Below, one piece after another: positions 16,202 to 23,148 of a DNA stretch of 64,000 nt. Position numbers and translations under genes: made by a program. A model generated the notes under the pieces. That model saw only the letters and a list, made by a program, of their open reading frames with translations, made no database searches and was not told the DNA's origin. How positions within the stretch are numbered: position 1 is the stretch's first letter; each line of letters opens with the position of its first letter. Origin of the DNA: Chryseobacterium defluvii (lineage in GTDB: Bacteria; Bacteroidota; Bacteroidia; Flavobacteriales; Weeksellaceae); assembly GCF_003634775.1 (NCBI RefSeq), contig NZ_RBXB01000001.1, positions 868,001 to 932,000 on the forward strand, read 5' to 3'.

Positions 16202-18061
16202 TTAATGCTTTAATGCTTTTTTAAAGTATTCGTTAGTTTCATGATCAGTACAATATATGTAACATCCCTTCATTCCTCTTGTCATTAATGTACGATATGT
16301 ATTTTTGATAATTGATCGAACTAAACTTTTAGCATATTGGGGATTTTCTTTTAATAATTTTTTATATCCAAAAATAGATTTGTCCATTTTAGATCGAGAT
16401 AAGGGTTGTACTAATACCTGATCATCTCTCACAATTAAATCATCTCCAATAATAACCCCAATATAATCGACCTCTAGACCTTGACATGTATGTATGCATC
16501 CAACTTCGTTCACAGAATTAGGATTGATAATCCAAGTAGAGCCATATGTTTTAAGGTTCCATTTCATAGAGAAATCAAAACCATCTATTTTAATATCATC
16601 CAATTCTGGATTTTTATCAGAAACCCAATCCCAACAATATCCAGCAACAAGTCTTGCTTTATTATTTTTTTTATTCTTTTTTACAATAGTATCTTTTAAC
16701 TCATCAGGTGAATCAAAAATTTTGAATTCATAATCAAAATCTTTAGAATTAAATTCATAGTTTGCGGTTTCTCTTATCTGCAATGTATTATCTAACCAAG
16801 AGATATAGCCATCTGAACCATTACATCTGAATTGAGATTCTAATTCCATTTTATGAACATTAGCACCTAACTGTAGAGCTATTTCTTCAATTACCTTGAT
16901 TTCACCATAGTCTTCAATATGTACTCTTTGATCTTCGTCAATGAAAAATATTGAACATAACGCAGAGTTTATAATCTCTTTAACCTGGTTATCTCCTCTG
17001 CGAAGGAAGCTAGTTTTTTCAGTTAATCTATGGGCTTCATCTACAAGTAATGTTTTAAAAGAATTAAGAGGTGTATTTATAAAACTACCACTTCCTACAA
17101 AAAGTTTCTTAAGCTCAAGCATTTTATGATCCTTGCTTAACTTATCAAAATAAACTTCCCTAGGAGCGCTTGTTTTGGTGACATACTGAGCCAAATGACC
17201 TCTTTTTACTAAATCCACCAATAAATTGATTGCTACTACAGACTTTCCTGTACCTGCTCCTCCCTGAATAATGATAACATTTTTATTTGATTCTGATGAT
17301 TCTATAGCAATCTTTTTAGCTGTTTCATAAACCACTTTCTGATCGTCAATCATTAGAAACTCTTTATTGCCTTTAAGAATAGAGTTTAGCGCATCTGATA
17401 AACTTTTAGTAGGACGGACCTTACCATTATCAATCCTAAACATAATGTTAGAATCATCACCTTTTTTTATAAATTTTTTGATGAATTCACGTAATTTTAA
17501 AGCATCAGGTTTTAAGAAAATAGGAGCTTTTTGATTATAAAATTCATAAAAGCTATGGTCAATGATTCCATCAGGATCATAATTATGAAGATAAGCACAG
17601 GGATGTAACTTAATATTCTCTTCCTCAATGGTCTCATTAAAGCCATTCAGTAAAGCAGCGTATGAGTAAGCTTGATAAGAAGGATGACTTGTATCTACCA
17701 TTCCACCTCCAAGTCTTGTTTGCACTATACCATCACGATCAGTTAGTTGACATGATTCCCATTGCTTCAACTCAATAATTATTACATTTTCATGGGCATC
17801 ATCTTTTCCAGTGATAATAAAATCAACTCTTTTAGAAGTCTGGGGAATATGATACTCTATTGAAATACCGGCATCTTCGGGAATTTGAGGGTCATTAAGT
17901 ACACGATCCATATACCCTAGAGAATTGTGAAAGGATCTTAATTCCCTAGCTGATATATTGTGCCCTGTTTTTGAGTGTATCTGGGAGGAAATAATATTTT
18001 CAATTGCATTAGTAAGCACATCACTTGAAAAGTCTTGCTTAGTTTTATGGTAAACTATCAT
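16202..18061 (-). CDS. PD-(D/E)XK nuclease-like domain fused to a DUF2075 superfamily 1-like helicase/ATPase
   Basis: 619 residues. Residues ~1-120 carry a restriction-type nuclease pattern: Asp80 in RVDFII, then Glu97-Leu-Lys99 in IIIELKQWE. The rest is a DUF2075 P-loop ATPase: Walker A GGAGTGKS at 267-274 and Walker B LLVDEAH at 338-344. A later segment (HTCQGLEVDYIGVIIG) fits helicase motifs V/VI. Such proteins are predicted to act on DNA or RNA. Its ATG overlaps the stop of the MazG-like gene by 4 nt, so the two are coupled. Sensing or degrading phage nucleic acid is a reasonable role in this operon but is not shown by sequence. Confidence 0.85.
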   Translation of the reverse strand: MIVYHKTKQDFSSDVLTNAIENIISSQIHSKTGHNISARELRSFHNSLGYMDRVLNDPQIPEDAGISIEYHIPQTSKRVDFIITGKDDAHENVIIIELKQWESCQLTDRDGIVQTRLGGGMVDTSHPSYQAYSYAALLNGFNETIEEENIKLHPCAYLHNYDPDGIIDHSFYEFYNQKAPIFLKPDALKLREFIKKFIKKGDDSNIMFRIDNGKVRPTKSLSDALNSILKGNKEFLMIDDQKVVYETAKKIAIESSESNKNVIIIQGGAGTGKSVVAINLLVDLVKRGHLAQYVTKTSAPREVYFDKLSKDHKMLELKKLFVGSGSFINTPLNSFKTLLVDEAHRLTEKTSFLRRGDNQVKEIINSALCSIFFIDEDQRVHIEDYGEIKVIEEIALQLGANVHKMELESQFRCNGSDGYISWLDNTLQIRETANYEFNSKDFDYEFKIFDSPDELKDTIVKKNKKNNKARLVAGYCWDWVSDKNPELDDIKIDGFDFSMKWNLKTYGSTWIINPNSVNEVGCIHTCQGLEVDYIGVIIGDDLIVRDDQVLVQPLSRSKMDKSIFGYKKLLKENPQYAKSLVRSIIKNTYRTLMTRGMKGCYIYCTDHETNEYFKKALKH

Positions 18062-18387
18062 AGATCTGAATACTTTTTACTGGTTCCTTTAGATTTATCA
18101 ATAGGATATTTTTCAGCATTTTTTTTCATTTTATCCTCAATAATTTCTGCCACATCTAAATCGAATTTATCAGCAATATTTAGAGCAAATGTAAAAACAT
18201 CTGCCAATTCTTCTTTTATTTTCTCCGTGTTTACTTCTGTATCTCTTTTCCATAAGAATAATTCTAAAAGTTCAGAGGTTTCAATATTTAATGCTATTGC
18301 TAAATCTTTTGGATTATGAAATTGTTCCCAATCTCTATCCTTATTAAACTTTCTGATTTTTTCTATCAGGGATTTTATTTCTGACAT
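18058..18387 (-). CDS. MazG-like / DCTPP1-like nucleotide pyrophosphohydrolase
   Basis: 109 residues. The all-alpha NTP pyrophosphatase metal motif is complete: E36-x-x-E39 and E60-x-x-D63. The stretch RDWEQFHNPKDLAIAL followed by ETSELLELFLW closely follows the human DCTPP1 / RS21-C6 pattern, whose members hydrolyse dCTP to dCMP and pyrophosphate. It is the first gene of a three-gene minus-strand operon that ends with a dCTP/dCMP deaminase, so both enzymes may act on deoxycytidine nucleotides. It could instead be a house-cleaning dNTPase. The start is the only ATG that includes the whole domain. No clear TAnnTTTG box was found upstream. Confidence 0.87.
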   Translation of the reverse strand: MSEIKSLIEKIRKFNKDRDWEQFHNPKDLAIALNIETSELLELFLWKRDTEVNTEKIKEELADVFTFALNIADKFDLDVAEIIEDKMKKNAEKYPIDKSKGTSKKYSDL

Positions 18388-18484
18388 TATTATTAGCCTT
18401 TAAAAAATTATTACAATATAGAAATAAATTAAATTATTTAATCTATAAATTTTCAGCTTTGAACCCTTGTGTATATAAAAACTT

Positions 18485-18549
18485 CAAAGCCACCCAGCTG
18501 GTAGCTTTTGTGGTATATTTTGTATACCGAGACATATTCAAAAACCAAT
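18485..18549 (+). repeat. Hairpin repeat, copy A
   Basis: A 65-bp element with an imperfect hairpin (AAAGCCACC / GGTAGCTTT) followed by a conserved tail that starts TATACCGA and ends AAAAACCAAT. Copy B at 22054-22119 is in the same orientation with 26 of 27 tail bases identical. The hairpin arms differ between copies by a paired change (AAAGC/GCTTT versus ACAGC/GCTGT), which keeps the base pairing. Confidence 0.75.
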
Positions 18550-18637
18550 TTTTGCAATAATTTTTTATTCTCATTTCATTTTATAGTGAGTTGTGAAAAT
18601 ATTTATATATTAGCAACTGATTTTAACGGAAAAATAT

Positions 18638-18781
18638 AAAGCATTAGCTTTCTTGTTCTGGAAAACTGGCACTTTTCAAAGACAAACAAGGATAGGCAGT
18701 GCTCACGTTTGGCGTGGGCTTGTTTATTTGTTTGTCGGGTATGCCAGTACCTCCGGAACAGTAGACATAGCTCCACGCTTT
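18638..18781. ncRNA. Long structured noncoding element of unknown class
   Basis: Nested inverted arms fold the region into one long interrupted hairpin: TGTTCTGGA 18654-18662 with TCCGGAACA 18752-18760; ACTGGCA 18665-18671 with TGCCAGT 18742-18748; GACAAACAA 18681-18689 with TTGTTTGTC 18728-18736; GCTCACG 18701-18707 with CGTGGGC 18713-18719 around the loop TTTGG. Weak outer pairing (AAAGC with GCTTT) extends it. It has no ORF and is GC-richer than its surroundings. It may be a structured RNA, a mobile-element end or a recombination site; strand is unknown. Confidence 0.5.
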
Positions 18782-19032
18782 CTTATTTTCTAAATCACTG
18801 CAACCAAAAGAAAAAAATGTATCTATAAATATAATACGACATGCTTTGTCGCTATGTGATATTACTTTTATAGAGTAAATTATAAAAGCCTATGAAAACA
18901 CAGTATTTTATATTTAAGCCTCCCTGAAAATATTATTTGTCTTAATGAATGATGAAATTCATTAATTATTAGAAAAAATTATTTTCTCAATTACAAAAAA
19001 TTATTTTTATAATCTTAAAAATCCAAACATCA

Positions 19033-20592
19033 ATGACAAAAAAAATTAGCTTAATTAAAATTTTAATGTTTTTTGTATGTACTGCTTTTATTCTCAGTGG
19101 ATGCAGACAAGAACTATTAAAAGATGATGAAGAAAAATTTAATCCAAATTCTTCAAGGTTTCAAGTAATGAAACTTGCAGACATACCTAATGTCGCAAAA
19201 TATATTAAGAGTAAGACAGGTAGAAGTGATCTGAAACTTCCAATAGTAAATTCACAATTTGCTTTATCAAAAGGAAACATAGACTTTGCGAATCTTGAAT
19301 CTTCCACTATTATTAAAAAAACCGATGGAGATAATGTTTATTATGTTTTCAGTATTGAAAATGCGGGAGATGAAAAAACTATTTATACTTATGAAGTTAA
19401 AGAGGTAAGAGAAGAAATAATAAAATCAGAATTTATTGAATATGCCTCAGATGTTCCTTATGGTGATAGACCTTTTGAGGTGCTTAACGGATTTACTGGA
19501 AAGGTTATTTCTTATGATCTTGAAGGAAACCAAATTTCCGTAAATAGTTTTTTAGATGGTGACAGTGGTTGTCCTCCTAACGGCGGATCAACAGGCGGCT
19601 CGTCAGGTGGAACAACTACCCCCGGTAATGGAGGACCAACTTTTCCAGGTGGAGGCTGGGTAGGAGGAGGTTTCGGAGGTTCTGGAGGCAGTGGAGGCTC
19701 TAGCGGAAATCCGACTGATGATTGTGGAGAATGGGTTTTCTCACATCATACCTATGATAGTAGTACTAACGTAACTGGTTATATTTACACAAATGATTGT
19801 GGAGAGACCAGATGGGAAGAAGTTGAATATGTACTTACTCCAAATGCTAACAAAACTGCGCTTACAGCAGATTGTAATGACGGATCAGGAATAATAGTTT
19901 TACCCATTAAAAATGGAACGCCATGTGACAGGATAAATGCTATTACCAGTAACCAAATGTTTCAAGATAATATTACTGCTCTCGCAGGGATGACTAATTA
20001 TAGTAGTGAAAGAGGATATAGAATGGATTATGCAAGTTCGACAAGTAGTAATCCTGGCGGAATTAATAATCAATTTCTTCAAAATAAACCTGGAACAAAC
20101 CAAATTGAATTTAAATATTTTCTTCCATCTACTTTTGCAATTATTCATACCCACTATGATAGTTTAAACGATCCTATCTTTTCCCCAGGAGATATTATAC
20201 AGTTTAACGCTTGGCTAGTTGCGGCAAAAAATTGGAATGCAAATCCAGCTAATAATCCTAAAATTGACCTCAAAAATCTTTCTTATACATTAGTGACTAG
20301 CTGGGGAACTTATACTCTTACTTTTGATGGTACAGATGTTGTTCCTTTTAGTGGCTATAATATTGATAATTTGAACACGGAATATATTAATAATGTAATT
20401 TTACCAGTAATGACCGTTGCAAATGTGAGTGGAGATGTTAGCTTTAATATGGATAAGTTAGAAGAGGGCTTTTTGAGATTTGCAGCAGCAAACTTAAATA
20501 TGCCTGGAATGAAATTGTTTAAATTAGGTAGTGATGGAAATACGGAGATTTTCCTTAACAATAATATAAGAGTAACTAATAAATGTAACTAA
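19033..20592 (+). CDS. Secreted lipoprotein with Gly-rich linker and JAMM/JAB-like C-terminal motif
   Basis: 519 residues. A lipoprotein signal ends in LSGC (Cys about residue 23), so the protein is exported and lipidated. Residues ~180-225 form a Gly/Ser/Thr-rich linker (GGSTGGSSGG and similar), separating an N-terminal domain from a globular C-terminal domain with several cysteines. The C-terminal half contains HTHYDSLNDPIFSPGD at 372-387, which resembles the JAMM metalloprotease signature H-x-H...S-x-x-D, though the spacing between H374 and S384 is two residues longer than in RPN11-type enzymes. Glu candidates lie upstream. It may be a surface metallopeptidase or deubiquitinase-fold domain of the kind seen in Bacteroidota. 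The next gene starts 11 nt later. Confidence 0.75.
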   Translation: MTKKISLIKILMFFVCTAFILSGCRQELLKDDEEKFNPNSSRFQVMKLADIPNVAKYIKSKTGRSDLKLPIVNSQFALSKGNIDFANLESSTIIKKTDGDNVYYVFSIENAGDEKTIYTYEVKEVREEIIKSEFIEYASDVPYGDRPFEVLNGFTGKVISYDLEGNQISVNSFLDGDSGCPPNGGSTGGSSGGTTTPGNGGPTFPGGGWVGGGFGGSGGSGGSSGNPTDDCGEWVFSHHTYDSSTNVTGYIYTNDCGETRWEEVEYVLTPNANKTALTADCNDGSGIIVLPIKNGTPCDRINAITSNQMFQDNITALAGMTNYSSERGYRMDYASSTSSNPGGINNQFLQNKPGTNQIEFKYFLPSTFAIIHTHYDSLNDPIFSPGDIIQFNAWLVAAKNWNANPANNPKIDLKNLSYTLVTSWGTYTLTFDGTDVVPFSGYNIDNLNTEYINNVILPVMTVANVSGDVSFNMDKLEEGFLRFAAANLNMPGMKLFKLGSDGNTEIFLNNNIRVTNKCN

Positions 20593-20603
20593 TAAATACT
20601 GAT

Positions 20604-21206
20604 ATGAAAAAATTAATATATATATTCATCATTTTAATTTCAGGCTATACATTAGCACAGGAATACCCTTTAAATACAAGTTCTTTTGATGTACCAGATT
20701 ATGCTTATATAAAAGATACTAATAATGAGTATGATAAGTATGTAGGAGTATGGAAGGGTGACTGGAATGGTAAAACAATTTACCTTGAACTCAAAAAAGT
20801 TAAACAGTTTCGTGATGGTGTTCATCCATATTATAGAGATCAATTACTTGGAGAGAGAAAAATTGTAGATGCTAATGGCAATATAGAAATAGATAGAATT
20901 AGTAATTTTGACCTTCAACATCCTGAATTTTGGGGTTTGGGGATTCCTACCAAATATAATGGACAAATAAGGAACACGCTTTTATTCTATCCTAAAAATA
21001 TGTGTAATAAGACAGCACGGTTAATTATTACTGATTTTGAGAATTTATTAACTCTTAACAGTCCTGTCGTTACTACAAAAATGACTTTACATTTTGAATA
21101 TCTTCCAAGTTTTTATGATGAGAACTGTATTCATAATGTTTATGTAGATCAAAATGATGATTTTCCTATGAATTTCCCTAAAGATATTGTTTTAACAAAA
21201 CAATAA
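20604..21206 (+). CDS. Secreted DUF6705-like protein
   Basis: 200 residues with a signal peptide ending ...SGYTLAQ. The mature start (DKYVGVWKGDWNGKTIYLELKKVK) resembles the small secreted Chryseobacterium proteins annotated as DUF6705, which may have a lipocalin-like or beta-barrel fold; I recognise this from memory only. It lies 11 nt after the lipoprotein gene, is probably co-transcribed, and is followed by a good terminator. The function is unknown. Confidence 0.7.
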   Translation: MKKLIYIFIILISGYTLAQEYPLNTSSFDVPDYAYIKDTNNEYDKYVGVWKGDWNGKTIYLELKKVKQFRDGVHPYYRDQLLGERKIVDANGNIEIDRISNFDLQHPEFWGLGIPTKYNGQIRNTLLFYPKNMCNKTARLIITDFENLLTLNSPVVTTKMTLHFEYLPSFYDENCIHNVYVDQNDDFPMNFPKDIVLTKQ

Positions 21207-21216
21207 TACTTAATTT

Positions 21217-21246
21217 AACCCTCAGATTTTATTTGAGGGTTTTATT
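21217..21246 (+). terminator. Intrinsic terminator after the DUF6705-like gene
   Basis: An 8-bp stem AACCCTCA / TGAGGGTT with a 9-nt loop is followed by TTTATTTT. It sits just after the DUF6705-like stop and directly before the M23 peptidase gene, so that gene may have its own promoter or rely on read-through. Confidence 0.75.
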
Positions 21247-21257
21247 TTAATAATTAT

Positions 21258-22019
21258 ATGAATAAGTTTTTACTATCATTTTTAACGTTTTCAAACATAT
21301 TTATTTATTCTCAGAATAGGTTTCATATATATGTTAGCAAACAAAAAGACACTATTTATTATTATTCTGAAAATGATAAGGTTTTCAAATGCTCAGCGAA
21401 AAGAAATAGGGGAAGAGTCGATAAATGTGAAGTAAAAGATGAGGTATCCCCCAATACTCAAGAGTATAAAATGTGGATACAATACTTAAAATATAAAGAT
21501 GGTAAGTTTATCCCTTATGATAAAAACTACATTTATAGCTTACCCTATAAGAAGGGACAGCATTATAAAATAGCCCAAGGATACGACGGAGATTTTAGCC
21601 ATTACGGCAATAATGCCATTGATTTTGAAATGCCCATCGGGACAGAAATTTTAGCAGCTAGAGATGGTTTAGTTATCCAAACTGTTCAAGATAATACAAA
21701 AGGATGTGATTCACAAGAATGTGGTAAGTATGCAAATTATATTTCTATATTACATGATGACGGAAGCAGAGCGGATTATTATCATTTAAAATACAATGGA
21801 GTTACGGTAACAGCAGGAAATAGAGTTAAAAAAGGAGATTTGATAGGATATAGTGGAAACACTGGCTGGAGCAGTGGTCCTCATTTACATTTTGTCTGCT
21901 ATACTCCTGAAAGTGCAAGAAAGATAAAACAAGAAACTATTAAAACTCTTTTTAGAACTGGCGACGGCAAGAAAGTTGAATATTTATATGAAGGGGAAAT
22001 CTATTTAAAAAACTATTAA
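21258..22019 (+). CDS. Secreted M23 (LytM-type) zinc metallopeptidase
   Basis: 253 residues with a signal peptide (about residues 1-18, ending IYSQ). The peptidase domain covers ~110-225: HYGNNAIDF supplies the first zinc ligands, H...D, and GPHLHF supplies the HxH pair, so all metal ligands of the M23 family are present. Such enzymes cleave peptide bridges in peptidoglycan or act on glycine-rich proteins. It is the third secreted product in a row after the lipoprotein and the DUF6705-like protein, though a terminator separates it from them. A lytic role against other bacteria or in wall remodelling is possible. Confidence 0.88.
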   Translation: MNKFLLSFLTFSNIFIYSQNRFHIYVSKQKDTIYYYSENDKVFKCSAKRNRGRVDKCEVKDEVSPNTQEYKMWIQYLKYKDGKFIPYDKNYIYSLPYKKGQHYKIAQGYDGDFSHYGNNAIDFEMPIGTEILAARDGLVIQTVQDNTKGCDSQECGKYANYISILHDDGSRADYYHLKYNGVTVTAGNRVKKGDLIGYSGNTGWSSGPHLHFVCYTPESARKIKQETIKTLFRTGDGKKVEYLYEGEIYLKNY

Positions 22020-22358
22020 AAGGCTCTCCAAATTATACTAAGACTACAAAACCCACAGCCACCCATCGGGTGGCTGTGGTGGCATAATAATTTATACCGA
22101 AACATATTCAAAAACCAATATTATATATTATTTTTTAACAACTTTTTGGGTGATGATCTTTAGGTTTTTAGTTTGTTTTAGTATGTAATTAAAATTTTGT
22201 GATTTGGGTATTACAAATTTATTCCCATAACAGAGAAGTATCAATCCTGAAAAAAGGGTATTTATTTCTACCGGAATTTAGGTATAGGATGAGAGGAAGA
22301 GAGCTATTTTATTTCTTATAAACTCGATGTTCATTCTGAAAATGGTTATTTTAGCACC
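22020..22358. other. 339-bp intergenic stretch with hairpin repeat copy B
   Basis: No supported gene. Its left half holds repeat copy B. The rest is AT-rich, and the promoter of the metallophosphoesterase gene should be near its right end, where TATTTTAG shortly before the ATG is only a loose -7 match. Confidence 0.6.
22054..22119 (+). repeat. Hairpin repeat, copy B
   Basis: Same element as 18485-18549, same orientation. The hairpin here is perfect: CCACAGCCACCC at 22053-22064 pairs with GGGTGGCTGTGG at 22068-22079 around ATC. The tail, from TATACCGA to ACCAAT, matches copy A at 26 of 27 positions. Without a T-tract after the stem it is a poor terminator. The two copies bracket the three-gene secreted cassette and the structured element. 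Confidence 0.75.
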
Positions 22359-23105
22359 ATGAAAATCCAAGTCATCAGCGATTTGCACCAGGAGTTTGGC
22401 CATACCGATCTATCTTTCAATAATGCGGATGTTGTGGTATTGGCAGGAGATGTAAATCTCGGAACCAAAGGAGTGGATTGGATCAAAACAAAGATTCCTG
22501 ATAAGCCGGTTTTGTATGTTTTGGGAAATCATGAATATTATAAAGGTTCTTATCCGAAAACGTTGAACAAAATAAAAGAAGCTGCTAACGGCTCAAACGT
22601 CATTGTTCTTGAAGATGATTTTGCAGACATTGGAGGAATACGCTTTCATGGAACCACTTTATGGACCGACTTTTCCATTTTCGGAGATCCGATGCAGTAC
22701 GGAATGATCTGCCAATCAGTAATGAATGATTACAAAAAGATTAAACGCGATCCTTCTTATTCTAAAATGAGAACCATTGATATTTTTAAAATTCATCAGC
22801 TTTCAAAAATGTGGTTAAAAGAAAGTCTTGGTAATTCAAAAGAATTGAAGAATATTGTGATTACTCATCATGCACCCAGTATACGATCTGTTCCTGAACA
22901 CTTTAAATCCGATCCTGTAACGTCGGCATATGCTTCCGATCTTGAAGATTTTATTGTAGAACATCAACCATTGTACTGGATTCATGGCCATATTCATACC
23001 CCTTGCAGATATACGATAGGGAAGACTGAAATTATCTGTAACCCTCATGGATATATAGATGAAAAATATAACGGGTATGATAAAGAATTGATTATTGAAA
23101 TATAA
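22359..23105 (+). CDS. Calcineurin-like metallophosphoesterase
   Basis: 248 residues with the full set of metallophosphoesterase motifs: SDLHQEFGH (D-x-H), VLAGDVNLG (GD), LGNHEYY (GNHE), ITHHAPS and WIHGHIHTP. No signal peptide, so it is cytoplasmic. Members hydrolyse phosphoesters in nucleotides, proteins or cyclic nucleotides; the motifs do not decide the substrate. It is convergent with the GH3 gene, sharing a terminator, and appears monocistronic. Confidence 0.88.
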   Translation: MKIQVISDLHQEFGHTDLSFNNADVVVLAGDVNLGTKGVDWIKTKIPDKPVLYVLGNHEYYKGSYPKTLNKIKEAANGSNVIVLEDDFADIGGIRFHGTTLWTDFSIFGDPMQYGMICQSVMNDYKKIKRDPSYSKMRTIDIFKIHQLSKMWLKESLGNSKELKNIVITHHAPSIRSVPEHFKSDPVTSAYASDLEDFIVEHQPLYWIHGHIHTPCRYTIGKTEIICNPHGYIDEKYNGYDKELIIEI

Positions 23106-23132
23106 AAAAGAGCCCGGAACCGGGCTCTTTTT
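23105..23132. terminator. Bidirectional terminator between metallophosphoesterase and GH3 genes
   Basis: The stem AAAAAGAGCCCG / CGGGCTCTTTTT with a GAAC loop has an A-run on one side and a T-run on the other, so it can stop transcription from both convergent genes. Confidence 0.85.
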
Positions 23133-23148
23133 AAGTATATGATCAATC

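Larger units (their letters stand above)
18388..19032. other. 645-bp intergenic stretch with two noncoding elements
   Basis: No convincing ORF. It holds copy A of a hairpin repeat (18485-18549), a long five-armed structured element (18638-18781) and, to the right, about 250 bp of very AT-rich sequence before the lipoprotein gene. The promoter of the minus-strand defence operon should lie in its left ~80 bp, but I find only a poor match to TAnnTTTG. Confidence 0.7.

Noticed and set aside
18388..18480. Toxin-antitoxin small RNA or antitoxin gene for the deaminase operon (as AvcI in Vibrio)
   Set aside because: No recognisable AvcI-like repeat or small ORF is present upstream; absence by eye is not proof.
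18701..18748. Structured element considered as an integron attC site
   Set aside because: No core GTTRRRY/RYYYAAC pair at the ends and no integrase in the window.
18638..18781. Structured element considered as a retron msr-msd region
   Set aside because: No reverse transcriptase gene is nearby and there is no branching-guanosine context I can identify. Nested arms alone are not enough.
22053..22079. Perfect GC-rich hairpin read as a terminator for the M23 gene
   Set aside because: There is no T-tract after the stem, and the same element occurs at 18485 where no plus-strand gene ends, so it is better treated as a repeat.
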